A stretch of 64,000 bases of DNA, from the NCBI GenBank assembly GCA_025331445.1, contig JAIWNE010000031.1, positions 247,982-311,981 on the forward strand, given 5' to 3'. A model generated the notes under the pieces. That model saw only the letters and a program-made list of their open reading frames with translations, made no database searches and was not told the DNA's origin. The position numbers were made by a program, and so were the translations under genes. Position 1 is the stretch's first letter. Each line of letters opens with the position of its first letter. Origin of the DNA: Blakeslea trispora. Lineage: Eukaryota > Mucoromycota > Mucoromycetes > Mucorales > Choanephoraceae. This document shows, in pieces, positions 46,464-59,155 of the stretch.

Positions 46464-49400
46464 TCATCCATATGCTTCTTGCAATTCATTTTTGCATTTA
46501 ATCATACTTTCTGTTTCTTTGTTTCCACTGATGGATGGGTTTATATAGCGCTTATAATTCTTGTGCATCTGTGCTTTTAAGAAAGGCAAGTCGGACATCC
46601 TTTCTGGTGCTTTGACTTTGTTTCTCAATTCTTGAATAATCTCTTTCTCAATAAGAGAACCATTTGTATCGCTGGGATTACCCAAAAGACATTCAGATTC
46701 GGGACTCATGTCGGATGAAAGAGCATTAATGGTATCCACTATGGTACAGCTGACACCTTCAGAAATCTCCTCTTCGTGCGAAGGTGTCAAACAGGTCATA
46801 TGTGGTTCCTTACGCAAGACATGATCAATGTCAACAGCAGAGAAAAAGGCTACGCTCTATAGTAAAAAAAAAACAGTGAGTATACTTTCTTTCAAAAATT
46901 CTTTTTTCTTTACCTGTGGCAGATTATAGATACCTAGCTTGTAGCTAAATAGAGCCCTTGTCCAGATATTTGCAATTTGAAGAGCCAGTGCTGTACGATG
47001 TTGATCTCTTTCAGTTGAGAGATACCGCACTTCATCATGAACTGAAAGCATAAATCTTGCGTCAATCTTGTATTTATCAATCAAATGTGCCATAGAGACA
47101 ATAAGCAAATGAAGGTAATCTACACCTGAACTTTGCACTACCCAGTTTACTCTGGAGGTCAAGAACTGACTGCCTATGTATTTGGGTTTGAGAGCATCTG
47201 TGATAGCACAACCAAGAACAGGCGTTCGAGGCTCCTTTGAGAGAGCAATGTCTTCTAGCGCATTAAACATATAACTTTCTGTTCCACCATGCCAAAATGT
47301 TCTTTTGAAAGGATTTTTGACTGAATGTTCTTTTTCACCTTTCGTACTCGAGTAAAGCTCAAGAGCACGAGTCTTGGCAGTTTCGTGATCTATACCTTGA
47401 CTGTATTGCAAAAAGAGACTGGTAGCATATTTGACACCAGCACCATAAATTCTAGCATAGTTAAAGATTTTAGCTTTATCTCGACTAATACCCAAAATAC
47501 TGGCTGTTTTTGAGTGAAGATCGGTGCCTTCTGACTTTGTGCCTTGCAATGTCATCCAGCCTAGAGCAGTAGCACCATGGAATCCAAATTGAGCATCGCC
47601 AATCACACTAGAAATCCATAGTTCCTCCGAATCTACATCAGCGCCGACAATCTTGTAGCCTTCAGGTGCCTGAACCATTGATTTAAGTTCAGAGCCAATT
47701 CGATTCGCTTTTGCATTACTTGCTGTCAACCAAGTCCTCTCTACAGCACGCCGTGTGATAGTCCCCATGGTGACCATTTGTGGCAGAATAATACCATATT
47801 TTCCTGGCTCCTTTTTTGGCAACTTCATGTCTACCGTTTTGTTGTGATCCCATACGACAAACTGATTCAAGATTCTTTCACGTGAACTGATCCAATATGC
47901 GGATTTAGCATTAAGGTCAAGTGCTTCTTTAGCCGCTTCATATTCAGACGTTAGGGTCTTGTCTTCATAAGAACTCATATAGCCTTTGGCAAGCGGATTA
48001 CCACAATTAGCTAGCTCTCCATCTTTGTGGGGTATCTTTATATAAAAATAATCTTCATCTCTATACACAGATTTTTTTTGCTGAGCTTCAGTAGCTTCAT
48101 TCAACAATACTTTATAGCACCATCCATTTTTGGCGAGATGATGTAGGGGGTATCCTTGCCACTTGAGCCTTAATAGTATAGGTGCAATGCGGGATCGCAC
48201 AGAGATCTTCAGTTTGTCTAGCTTTGTATCGTATGAATCTTTGTACCATTTTGGTGAGCCTTTCAGCTTTCTCTGTTTTGGATTTACAAACCAATCCAGT
48301 TGACTCAACCAAGGGTCCTTTTGCCATGCTTCGGGGTTATCTACAAGCACTCGAGCCTTTTCAGCTAAATCTCTCAACTTGAAATCGACCAAGTCATCTA
48401 ATTCCTTATGCTTTCTGGCTGATTTTTCCAAGTAATCTTCCCACTTTTCTGTCACTGTCAAGAATGAGTTGCCCATGTGGAGCATACCTGCAAACGATAC
48501 AGGATGAGGACAGTTTTGTCTAAAGCGTGGGAAGACAGATTTGTATATCCGATGAGTGAGAGCCACATCATTAGCACAATAATCCATGAGTGTATTGAAG
48601 TCAGCCCGTACATCATCTAGATTGCCTGTCTCAAAAACAGAGCGCTGTGATTTGTCTACTTCTACGCCGCAGTAGAATTTTGCTAGATCCTTTAGACTGT
48701 TTAACGAACTGACATCAAAAAATTTGGTTTGCTGATCTAAAGCTGTAGAAGCAATGGCTGGTGAGTTTTCTTCCACAGTATCCTGGCTTCTGCGCTTTAC
48801 TTCCGTGTTCCATGCTGGGCGCTGCTGTGAGCATAGGCCTGCCACAGCAATATGTAGACTCATTGTGTCCACAAAACGAATGTTCGAATGTTCTGTACTG
48901 TATTCATCTGCAATACGTGCACGATCATAACTCACATTGTGGCCAACTATCAATCGATTCTGCTGATGCTTATGGCCAAAAGGAATAAGTTGTTCTTTGA
49001 CATCAGTCTCTTTTAGCAAATAAGGCGAAGTCCACGAATACCATGCCTTTTCTGATGCTGCCACAGCCATGGTAGGATATTTTCCTTCGGACATAAGAAC
49101 CTCAACATCAAACACGAGCGTTGATTCAATAGGATAGTCAACAGGCGTAGCTATGCCATCTTCATAGCGAGTCCAGCCTGATGCTTTTCGCCATGTTGTT
49201 GGTATGGTAGGCAAAGTGATATTAGCCAAGCGATTGCATTCATCGAGATAGGGCATGGATTGTTCCAAGCCGAGTCGCAGGAAATGTTCTTCAATATTGT
49301 CACCTACTAATTTGGGTAACTTTAAATCAATCGGAGGGTTGGCTTCACTTTTTTTTCCCCAAATCTCTTGCATTGTCAAATGTTGTCGTGCGTAACCTTC

Positions 49401-49658
49401 CTTTATTTCATCTACATCATTTTGTCGAGTTCTTTTAGGATATGGGCCAAATAGTTGCGACTGTAAGTTAGGTGAGAGCAGCTGAACCTGAGCAGGATTG
49501 ATTTTGACTTGAAGTAATGATAAACAATCAATTATGCGCAGTTCATTGTGATTTTATTGCCGTAGGTACATACTTTGATTATCATGTATTTGTCTAGTCA
49601 AAAGTCTCAATAGAGACGGTCGAACTTTTTGTAGATTGCCAGTTCTTCTTGTTATCAT
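46464..49658 (-). CDS. mip1: Mitochondrial DNA polymerase gamma (Mip1)
   Basis: Exons 49574-49658, 46914-49507 and 46464-46856 give 1023 residues. The basic start MITRRTGNLQKVRPSLLRLL is a presequence. The 3'-5' exonuclease shows FDVEV (Exo I), VGHNVSYDRARI (Exo II) and DYCANDVALTHRIYK (Exo III). Family-A polymerase motifs are VGADVDSEELWISSVIGDAQ (A), KIFNYARIYGAGVKYA (B) and LS-VHDEVRYL (C). The third exon continues with the conserved SVAFFSAVDIDHVLRKE and a long acidic tail. It replicates and proofreads mitochondrial DNA. Confidence 0.96.
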
Positions 49659-50485
49659 GAGTATTTACAAAAAGAAGAATGCAGCAATTGAGTTGTCTAT
49701 AGTTGTCTGTTTGTATATACAATAGGTTTGCACACTATAAAGTGGAAAGAAGAAGAGACAATAGAATCAAGAATTTTTTTTTCTTTTATTTCTTGTCAAA
49801 CAGTCACAGCTGAACACCCAGTTTGCATAATTCTATTGTCTTTAAACTGATTTTAATACCTAAAAGATCAATAGCTACTAACATTTAAATCACAATGAGC
49901 ACAACTCCTTCAAGTTATACAAATATTGGCCATACATCTTGTCTAACAGTTCTCTATTTATAAGAGCTATTCCAGATTTATAGAAACTTCTCTGTTTTAT
50001 CTGCCTCTTATGTTTTGAATACCATTGGGAGATAAGTAACCAGCCTGGAGAAGAGCTGTTGGCAGCCTTTATGTTATCACAATAAAAAGTTTCAGGCAAA
50101 GCATACCATCTCTCCTTTCATACATAAGATTGGCCATCTTCTTGTAAAGACAATGTTCACTTTCTTTCAGCTCTAAGCAGCACACTGGTTATGTTGTCTT
50201 TAACCAGCAGCCAGTTTCATCCAATTAAGTATGCCGACAGAAGACATGTCTATCCATCTTTCTATGTTCTTCTTCTTTATCTTTAAATATGCCATATACA
50301 TCTTATTCCTGCTACTTGAAATGGTCTTTATGCAAATAAAAGTTCTGACAGCTATATGTCTTTTTTTCACGTGTAACCAACCTTGTTTAAATTCTGAGTT
50401 CACACGCGCAATTTGAACATCAAAAAAAATAATAAGCAGCAAACACCCTTATTTATTTATTTATTTTCTTTGTTTTCTTAAAAAA
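49659..50485. promoter_or_regulatory. Divergent promoter region (MIP1 and PEX13)
   Basis: 827 bp between two start codons facing away from each other. No coding signal; short frames only. No specific motif is claimed. Confidence 0.45.
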
Positions 50486-51705
50486 ATGCCTTCTCCTCCA
50501 AAGCCTTGGGAAGTCAACAATACAGCTTCAACAGCACCCGTTGTATCTCAAGCAGCAACAGATAGTATACCAGCAGTTCCAGATAGACCGATAACTGCAA
50601 ATGCTTCGAATACCCTTTCCTCTTCATATGGTGGAGCAGTAGGAGGTAGATAAAGCCATATACTTAAAGTGACTCCCCCTATTGATTGTTTTTTGTGTAC
50701 TCAAACGCTACTATTCCCCTCCCACCCTCTCTTGATTTCTCTAAAACTACCATATTAGGCTTTGGAAATTCGGCAACAAGTTATGGCGGGCTAGGAGGAT
50801 ATGGATCATCTTATAATAGCCCATACAACCGATTAGGCTATGGTTCTAGCTATGGTGGCTATGGATCAAGCTATGGAGGTTATGGAGGCTATGGATCAAG
50901 TTATGGAGGCTATGGAGGAATGAATTCATATGGATACAATCGATTTGGTGGAGGATACAATCGATTCGGCAATGGTATGTATGGACCTGAAGGACCCGAA
51001 GACTTTACATTATCACGGCGCATGGAGTCTAGTACACGAGCCACATTTGACGTAATTGAATCCATTGTGGGTGCATTTGGCGGATTTGCTCAGATGCTGG
51101 ATTCAACTTATATGGCTACACATTCTAGTTTCATGGCTATGGTAGGTGTAGCAGAACAGTATGGCAATCTCCGACATTACCTAGGCAACATATTCAATAT
51201 ATTTGCGCTCATCCGATGGATCAAACGGTCACTCTACCGACTGGTTGGAAAGACACCTCCCGCTGAACTCATCGATACGCCTTCAGAACAAAAGGATGAG
51301 CAGCTACAGATAACAGAAGGCGATCTAGATCAAGAGGCAGTGTCAACCTTACCACCTCCTGCTATCTCTCGTAAACGTTCTATCCTCTTCTTCTTGGCTT
51401 TGGTAACTGGCTTACCCTATTTTATTTACAAATTAATTCAACGATCCAATCGACTCAGACAACAGCAGCTGCAAAACAGAATGATGATTCCACAATATGG
51501 TGGACCACCACCTGAAGTTGCACGAGTGATGCATAATTTTGTTGCTGAGGCTCCTATTGAGCTATCGCTTAAGCAAGGGGAGACAGTGGAGGTATTGTCC
51601 AAGGTAGATCCTGCTACTGGAGCGCCTTGTGAATGGTGGCAAGGACGATCAGCCAATGGGGTCATTGGTATCTTTCCAGCGAACTTTGTACAAATCGAAA
51701 ATTAA
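50486..51705 (+). CDS. pex13: Peroxisomal docking protein Pex13
   Basis: Exons 50486-50645 and 50759-51705 give 368 residues. It opens MPSPPKPWEVNN as Pex13 proteins do, then has a Gly/Tyr-rich YGSSYGGYGG repeat region (50770-50980). Next come the conserved membrane part (STRATFDVIESIVGAFGGFA, ALIRWIKRSLYRLVGKTPP, SILFFLALVTGLPYFIYKLI) and a C-terminal SH3 domain (ARVMHNFVAEAPIELSLKQG, GVIGIFPANFVQ). Pex13 forms the peroxisomal import pore/docking complex with Pex14; the Tyr/Gly-rich part is the phase-forming segment of the family. Confidence 0.95.
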
Positions 51706-52139
51706 ACAACTTTATAAACAATACAACCATACAGTGTAACTGAATGTTTTCATAATTTGGTTGGGCAGCTCATTTTGAAGCAACAATGACCTGTAAGAAA
51801 ACACGAATCAAATTGTGCTGCAATGTTTTTATGCAACAGCTTAGTTCAATGCGTTTACCTGGTTGACATAAAATCAAGCTGTTCAAATTACATGTCTTAA
51901 AAAATAGTCTTACAATATTCAGTATGGCATGCGAGTAAAAAGATACTTTTCGCATGCTTGGTGTGTTGATATGGTTATCTAACCTATTTATGAATGAAAA
52001 CCCCCCTTCTAACATCTAATCACTTATAGGGATATAAAAAGAAAAGAATCGAAGGCGTCAAAGTATTACTCTAATACACTAATCAATTTATTCAGTGTGT
52101 AAAAGGATAATACTATAGAAAATTGGCTACAATTCCTTT
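51706..52139. other. Convergent intergenic region
   Basis: 434 bp between the stops of PEX13 and the SKN7-like gene; nothing recognised. Confidence 0.5.
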
Positions 52140-54505
52140 TTATCGTTCAGTTGGATTTGTTCGGCGTCGTTTAGCTGATTCTTCTAAAGCCACAACTGCA
52201 GGATCAAATATCTGTTGATGAGATGGTAGCACTGAGGATGAAGGTAATGCCCAAGTGAATTTGCCTTCATTAGGAATAATAGCAGGCAAGACGTCTTGCT
52301 GTTGAGGTGGTTGTTGAGGCCAAAAAGTGACGTTTGGTATACTCTTAGCTGCTGCATTGTTAATGTCAGTGTTTGAAATGTTCGTTGGAAGTGTATTCAT
52401 AGTGACTGGGTAAGGATAAGGAGCTAAAGGAAATGCTGTAGGTACAGTGCTGGCTGGTATAGTATTGCTATTGTTTGGCATCGAAGATGGTGCAGTTGAT
52501 GTCACTGAAGGTAATGGCGGAGGTGGTAAAGAGGATGATGTAGTTGGCGATGATGATGAAGAGGCAGAAGATGATGCTGGTGTATATAATGGTGGTTGAG
52601 AAGAAGAGGCTTCTGACACAACAGGCTTGATAGGAAATTCATTGTTGTTATTGTTGCCCAAGATAGGCAATAGACCAAACACACTGGGTGTAGGCTGTGG
52701 TGGTATAGATGAAGAAGAAGAATCGAGTCCTTGAACGCGTTGAATTGCCTTTAGGTGAGCACAATACTTTTCTAGCATTTGATACAATGTACGTTTGGAA
52801 AAGGGTTTTGGTAAAATATCTGTCATGCCACTGCCAATATATTGCATAATGTCGCTGTCTGTGAAGTTGGATGTCATAGAGATGATAGGTGTTAAAGCAT
52901 CGTATTGTCGGATACTTCGAGTAGCCGAAATGCCATCCATTTTTGGCATGACAATGTCCTACCATATCACATTTTTTTTTCAGTGTTTCAGTAAAATACA
53001 AATAAACAAAAAAAAATAATTACCATCAAAATCAAGTCATATTTCTCCAATCCCATCTTCTTCAAAGCTTCAACTCCGTCCTTGGCAAGATCAATGGAGC
53101 ATCCAATCACACTCAATAGTTTACCGCTGAGGTTTCTGTAAACAGAGTCATCGTCTACCAAGAGAATTCGAGGAGGTACAGTCCAGCTGACCTGTGATGA
53201 TGAAGAAGAGGAGGAGGATGGTGATGAAGTAGATGAGAGTGATTTACGTTTTGCTGGTCGTTGAAGGGTATTGGCTATGGAAGAGCTTTGGTCTGCAGCC
53301 ATAATTTCGATGGCAGGTTTATTGTCTCGAACAGACATGTTGGATGAAAGTCTTCCGAGTGTAACAAAAGTCAATCCATCTGCCGTTCTGAGAGGAGACC
53401 CGATTAGACTACCGGCATTCATAGATGCTGCAGCTGCTGCAGCGGAAGCTGTTTCAAAGTCATCGTGACCATCTGCCAATTGTCGAATGACTTTATGAAT
53501 AGGCGGAGATTCCGGTTTGATTGGAGAGGGGTAACCAAGGTACTGTTTCAATTTAGTGAGTTGGTCCTCTGTGTTCTGTGACACTTGCTTGTATGCCTCT
53601 AAAAGTTTCTGTGCTTGTTGAGAAGATGTCTCTATTGATAAACAATAAGACACACAAGAATGGTTAGCCTGGCAACAGAATATGGCAACAACTTGGACTT
53701 ACGATCGTCTTTCTCTATTGTCTTTTCGAGAAGCTCTTTGATAGCACTATCTTTTTCGGTCATTGATTTGCCAAAGACAAGCAGCTCATTCAATATATAA
53801 TTGTCTGTTTCAAGTAGCTTTGAAATGTTGTTCTCCATGGTTGCCTTTGATTTCTCTAGCTGATTAATTTGAGACTGTAGATTAGAGCCAATGCTCTTTA
53901 TCTCTTGCAAAGAGTTGGTTGAGGGAACATCAGCTACTTTCTTCTCTGTAATATCTGGCGATGATACAGCAGATGGGTCTTTCTTTTGTTTGCTGCCAGG
54001 TGTTTTTCTCTTGATATCAGCCAACAGATCCTTACGATCCTTTTTAAATTTAGGATGCTTGAACTCCCATGCCTAGCAATAAAAGAAAAAGGAAACATAA
54101 ATGTACTGTTGTGCAACATGAAAGTGAAAGTGCAGCTATTTACTTGATCACCGTATGGCTTTGGTTTGTCTTCATTATTGCGCACTTTGTGAAAATCGTA
54201 TTTGTTAAGCTGACGAACAAAACTTGCAAAATTACAATGCTTAAAGTGTCTTGGAAGAATGCTCTTGGAGAATTCGTTGGTATCTTTAACTATGAAAGTT
54301 GTGCCCTCTTCACTCCAGCAGAAAGTATCTTTAAATCCTTCATTTTCAAGCATTCTAAATTTACAATCAAAATCAAAGAAGAGTATAAGCATAATATAAA
54401 AGTGAAGTAATCCATTATCATTCACCTAAATAGCTTTTGAATAAATTCAGGCACTGATCCATTGTTTTCTTCATTTATCTTTAAATTCGTTTTTATTTGT
54501 TTCAT
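52140..54505 (-). CDS. skn7: Skn7/Prr1-type transcription factor and response regulator
   Basis: Exons 54426-54505, 54144-54354, 53703-54072, 53024-53631 and 52140-52958 give 695 residues. An HSF-type DNA-binding domain lies at residues about 15-110 ([27 protein letters not shown]). A coiled coil follows, then a receiver domain with [19 protein letters not shown] (acidic pocket), the phospho-acceptor Asp in [21 protein letters not shown] and [12 protein letters not shown] (Lys). The tail is Ser/Pro-rich with a basic [12 protein letters not shown] end. Skn7 receives phosphate from the Sln1-Ypd1 relay and works in osmotic, oxidative and wall stress. Confidence 0.94.
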
Positions 54506-55159
54506 ACTATAATATGTTGCATAACTTGTTATAGTATAAAGCAAAGAAGGAAAGAAAGAGAGAGAGAAATAAAATAAGACTAAGTTGATTTTACGACCTA
54601 TTTTACAGTCACATTCTGGCTTTATTTTATTTTTTCACTCTTAAATTGGTTGCGCATATTAAAGAATTTCAACTTCAGACCGAGAGAAGGAAAAAAATCA
54701 TAGACAAAAGATGGTTGTCCTAGGAACAGAAAAAAAAGGAATCCAACTCGTTATTAGAGTAGCGCTTATAGCCATTCATTGCGTATGTACTAAATGTTTT
54801 AGCATTTGCAACAAAGCGATTCTGCGGACAAGAAGGAGGTAGCCAATACAAAGAGATGATTCTTTTTAAGCAAAGTATTTTCGAGCATTGTAAAAAGAAG
54901 TTACATTTAATGATAAGAAAAGCAAATAAGATCTTGACTTGAATGAAATAGCCTGTTGTTACATCATCCTATCAACATTTGAAAGAAAAAGAAAAAAACG
55001 GGGATGTGCCCTTTACGTTACAAAGGCTTGTATACATACATTCTTTGCTATGTTGTAGTGTACTACGCTCAATGCTTAGATGAAGGGAAAATGACATTGC
55101 CGTTGCTTTTTTTGTTTTCTTTATTATAGAGGTTATTCTGTGATCTACATGTTTATGTC
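54506..55159. other. Intergenic, SKN7-like promoter and SF3B4 3' region
   Basis: AT-rich, no gene recognised. Confidence 0.5.
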
Positions 55160-56113
55160 TTATTGCCAGACTGGAGGAGGAGTAGCATTATATTGTGCCT
55201 GTGGATAGCCCATAGGATAACCTGCAGCACCACCCATAGCTGGAGGAGGTGGAGGTCTGAATCCATTCATGCCTCCTGGGTAAGATGAGACAGTATTTGT
55301 TCCAACACCCAATGCAGGCGCCATAGTTGGCCCACCTGCATAAAGACGATTGGGCATCTGCACATTCTTTCTTCCTTCTGCTGCCAATAATCTTTCTGCT
55401 GCTGAACCATGTCTTTCACCTTTGCCGTCTTTTTTGAATGCGTAAGACACTGTTATCTGTTTGTTCATCAGATATTGTCCTTCCATGGAGTCAATAGCAG
55501 CATCTGAAGACTCAAAGTTATCGAAGCTGACAAAACCGAAACCTTTTGAAAGGCCTGTCTCTGGATCGCGCGAGATTTTGGGTGTGTTGACAATAAGGCC
55601 GAAAGCACTGAAAGTATCGTACAACATCTTCTCGTCTACTTCTGGGTCCAAATTACCAATAAACAGTGTCGCTCCCACATCCAAGTTCTTTTTATCTGAA
55701 GTAGCCTAGAAGAAATTTAGGCTACGTTAACTGGTCTGTATATATATATATATATATAAAGACGTTTACCTTATTCACGCGGACAGGCTTACCGTATAAA
55801 CGAACTTGGTTCATGATTTTGATTGCATAGTCTGCATCTTCTTCTGTCAGAAATTCAACAAATCCATAACTTTGATGTGTTTGCGTCACTCGGTCTTTGG
55901 GTAAATGAACGTTTACTTTTTAAAGAAAAACAGAAAAAAACAAAAAGCGTTCAAGTTTAGTCATTGTTCAAAAGAAATGACCATAACAATGTTTACCGTA
56001 CCGACTGGACCAGCCTGTAGCATGAGTTCCCAAACGAGAGATTCAGTGCATCTTTCGTCTAGATTACCAATATATATAGTGGCTTCTTGATTACGTTCAA
56101 TCTGCTGTGCCAT
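55160..56113 (-). CDS. sf3b4: Splicing factor 3b subunit 4 (SF3B4/Hsh49)
   Basis: Exons 56002-56113, 55770-55915 and 55160-55705 give 267 residues. Two RRMs are present: [20 protein letters not shown] with [16 protein letters not shown], and [20 protein letters not shown] with [18 protein letters not shown]. The family signature [20 protein letters not shown] and ERLLAAEGR follow, then a Pro/Gly-rich tail (shorter than human). It tethers U2 snRNP to pre-mRNA upstream of the branch point. The first exon ends at GTCG|GTACGG, not at the GTAAAC five bases later, which would introduce a stop. Confidence 0.95.
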
Positions 56114-56199
56114 AGTCTTTTTTGAATGTTATTTAGATCTTTGGAAAAAAGAAAGAAAAAATTATGTTGAAAAAGTGAGTGTTTATCAAAGTTTGATGC

Positions 56200-56590
56200 T
56201 CAGACAAGAAGATTTTTGATTCATAAAAAGAAAAGCAAATAATGTTCAAGTATAACAAAATGAATAGCGAGCAAAGTAAACGAAATATTAAACGGGCTTT
56301 TCTGTTTAAGCAAATCTTTAAGTTTTGACAAAGAATTATCCAAGGTCACTAACCAAGACTTTGTTGTAAGCATCTTGGATCTTCATAGTCTCTTCTCTTT
56401 CAACAACTTTTTTTTTCATTTGAGCTTGCTCTTAATGCATTGACTAAAGCTGCTCAATAGGATTGAGTTCATGGAAAAGCCAGAATTACATGCGATTCAT
56501 CACTAGATGCTTCTTCTATAGAGAAAGACTTATCACTGTCTGAAAATGGGGTTTCTTGTTGCTTGTCAGTCATTGTTCCTCTTTATCTCT
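56200..56590 (-). CDS. Possible small spliced gene, unresolved
   Basis: The minus strand has ATG at about 56574 opening MTDKQQETPFSDSDKSFSIE, then after a gap EQAQMKKKVVEREETMKIQD and AYNKVL, and a further helical stretch (LSKLKDLLKQKSPF) near 56320. Two or three exons with weak borders could join these into a short coiled-coil protein of 80-100 residues. Frame shifts between segments mean it may equally be a pseudogene. No family recognised. Confidence 0.3.
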
Positions 56591-56768
56591 TGTATGTCTA
56601 GTTGAGACACACACCTATCCATAGTCCTATCTTCTGTCCCTGCACCATATCCAATATCAATAAAACCAGCAATACCAGCAACGCCAACAAATATCTTTTG
56701 GGAGGGTTTCTTGTTTCTTCAAATTTCTTCGGCAGTCCCGACATATGGGCGGATAGAGTGGGGAGGGG

Positions 56769-56801
56769 TAAACCCCTCTTAAACCCCTCTTAAACCCCTC
56801 T
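56769..56801. repeat. 11-bp tandem repeat, three copies
   Basis: TAAACCCCTCT is repeated three times without change. It is C-rich against an AT-rich background. No telomeric pattern elsewhere nearby. Confidence 0.9.
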
Positions 56802-58422
56802 TGAAGCTTGTAAGTATCAAATGCTCAATCTACAATGTCTATCACTAATATTCTTCTTTTTTAATGTCTATTCCTATTATTCTCTCTCATGTCTATTTTA
56901 TCCTATCATTTGATGCAAGTAATTTTGCACAAAACCCATAACCCACTGCTTATTTTGAACACATCCGTTTCTCTCTTTTATAGACCTTTCTTTTTTTCTG
57001 TTTTTGTATGATCTAACATATGATATTTGAACAATTTGATTTTAAGACATGAGCGAATAATAAAGCGTAAAGATCATATAGTCTAAACAAGACTCTTACT
57101 CTGTCATAACGGATAAAAAACCTGCCAAGCTTAAACAATAATACGTGTCATTACACAGTTACTGCGTTATCAGTGAAGCCACTAGGTAGCTTTTGCTCAT
57201 TTTCTTGTTGCATTCACCATATGGCTCCTATGATTCAACTACATAAAGAAGCATATAGTGCTACATGCCATATTTCAAATTCTTTAATCTAGTTTTTGTG
57301 TCATCCAAGTGTATGTGTATTCTGCAAGTGTGTACATACTGATTTGTAAGTAAACAATTTCTTATTAGTTACATCGTAAGAAGAAAAAGAAAATCTATAT
57401 TTCTCTTCGCCAAAAAAAAACCTATACACCGTCGTCATTAGTGGATTGTATGAGCTAATGTTGAGATTTACTTTTGAGCATGTAGACATACATCCTTAAA
57501 ATGAATAAATCATATAGAAAAGATATCCTGATTCAAATGTTACTTTGACAAGTTGATTGCATGAGTAATACGACTATCTACCGCGTCTTTGTCCATAACA
57601 AAATCCAAAGATCAAATGTAATGACCATTTGAATTAACCTTATGCGCTTTGCATCTATCATGTTTATTTAAAAATTGAAAACAATCAAGCAACTTTCATA
57701 AACTAAGCACACAAAAAAGTAGTTGTTCAGGCTGGTTTAATGTCAATACGTTTATCTCATGTTTGTGGTTGGGTTAGAGAGAGAGAGAAACACGCTTTAT
57801 AGCTCACTGTCAATGGAGAATAAAGTTGACCAGTCATTAGCTTTTGTTTGCATGAAAATGAAGTGTTGTTCGCTTTAGTAAAGAAGAAGTAAAAATAAAA
57901 TTTACGAGATGGCTAACTCTCTCATACTGAATATGATCCAAAAGTTAATCTCAATCAAGTTCTTTTTCAAAACGCGCAAACAAACGAACTAACAGAGGGC
58001 CCTCTTTCTTTTCGTAGCAAGTTAGACTTTAAGTTGTGGAGTTTTGAACTATATTTGAAACAAACAACAATGCCCATGTCCACTTGTTGGGCAATCAATT
58101 CATTATGGCAAGATGGATGGATTATTCTGTAGACCAAACGCAAGATAAAGCTACAGAATAACCTGAGTCTCCTTATATTTCATTTTCCTTTCAAGCCCTG
58201 GTTGTCATTCGTCGAAACAACTCAACGGTTAGTCTCATTCTAACGAACTTGAGTATCAAGAGCGGCTTCCAACAAACGTGTGGCGTAAAAAGATAATCCA
58301 ACATTGTTACTTAAAGTCCAAATGACTGTATCATTTGAAAAGAGTTGGGTCAAACAAATCTGTGCCTACATCACTATTAGAGAGCACAGGGGCCCTGATT
58401 AAAGACTTTCTATATTTGTTGG
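56802..58422. other. Long intergenic region, nothing recognised
   Basis: 1.6 kb of AT-rich DNA with only very short frames. A GA-rich run lies near 57775-57790. No RNA gene identified. Confidence 0.5.
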
Positions 58423-58789
58423 TAGATGATAAACTATTATCCGAAAAACTATTGATATGAAATGCGTTCTGTAACAATATGTCAAGCAGATGTATCAGAA
58501 GTAATTTTCTATCCTGTTCAGCTTCCTTATGGTAGCTTAGACTTCAAATATCTTGATGCTAATACAAAAGTTGATTTAAAAAAGTTTATGTTTTCAACCA
58601 TCAAATAGAATCTGTGCCGCGAGGTGCGCTATACATATCGCGTAAACACTCATGTTTATAGAGACTGATCTAAAGATGATATACAGAGAAAGAGGTTCTT
58701 GCAAGCTTCCTTGAAGAGCGAGTACCTTCATTATAGCAGTTTCTATATCAAACACTTGAGAAAATGTTCGGTAAATAGTTTATCATCTA
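58423..58789. mobile_element. MITE-like element, 367 bp
   Basis: TAGATGATAAACTATT at 58423-58438 is the perfect reverse complement of 58774-58789, and the match continues imperfectly (CCGAA and a TTGATAT...GAAA.TGC segment). Outside the repeats, TTGG stands on both sides; TA inside each end is an alternative target duplication. There is no coding sequence. Size and structure suit a non-autonomous DNA transposon, but only one copy is seen here. Confidence 0.5.
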
Positions 58790-59121
58790 TTGGCGACTAT
58801 GAAAGTTCTAATTAAATTGTGCTGGTCTTGAATAAGCGATAAATTAGTTATAAATAGACACTGTTAACTACATGATATTATATATAGTCGACTATCTACT
58901 TGCTTAAACTTGCCTCCCTTCTACAATATTTGACGAAAACGTCTTAAAAGAAAGCGTTCATAATAAGCAATAATGCTTTTCAAAATGCGATGTACAGAGG
59001 AGAGTATGCAACTCCTGGTACGGGTTACTGGCCGCAGCCTGTATGACAAAGCGAGTTTGAATCTAACGTTCCGTCACTAGCTGTCACAATAACAGTCGCA
59101 AAAATTTTCGTGAAAAAAAAG

Positions 59122-59128
59122 TATAAAA
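59122..59128 (+). promoter_or_regulatory. TATA box of the U2 snRNA gene
   Basis: TATAAAA lies about 34 bp before the inferred U2 5' end, the only clean TATA box in this part of the window. Confidence 0.55.
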
Positions 59129-59155
59129 AGGGCTCAAAATTGCAGAAACGATTGA

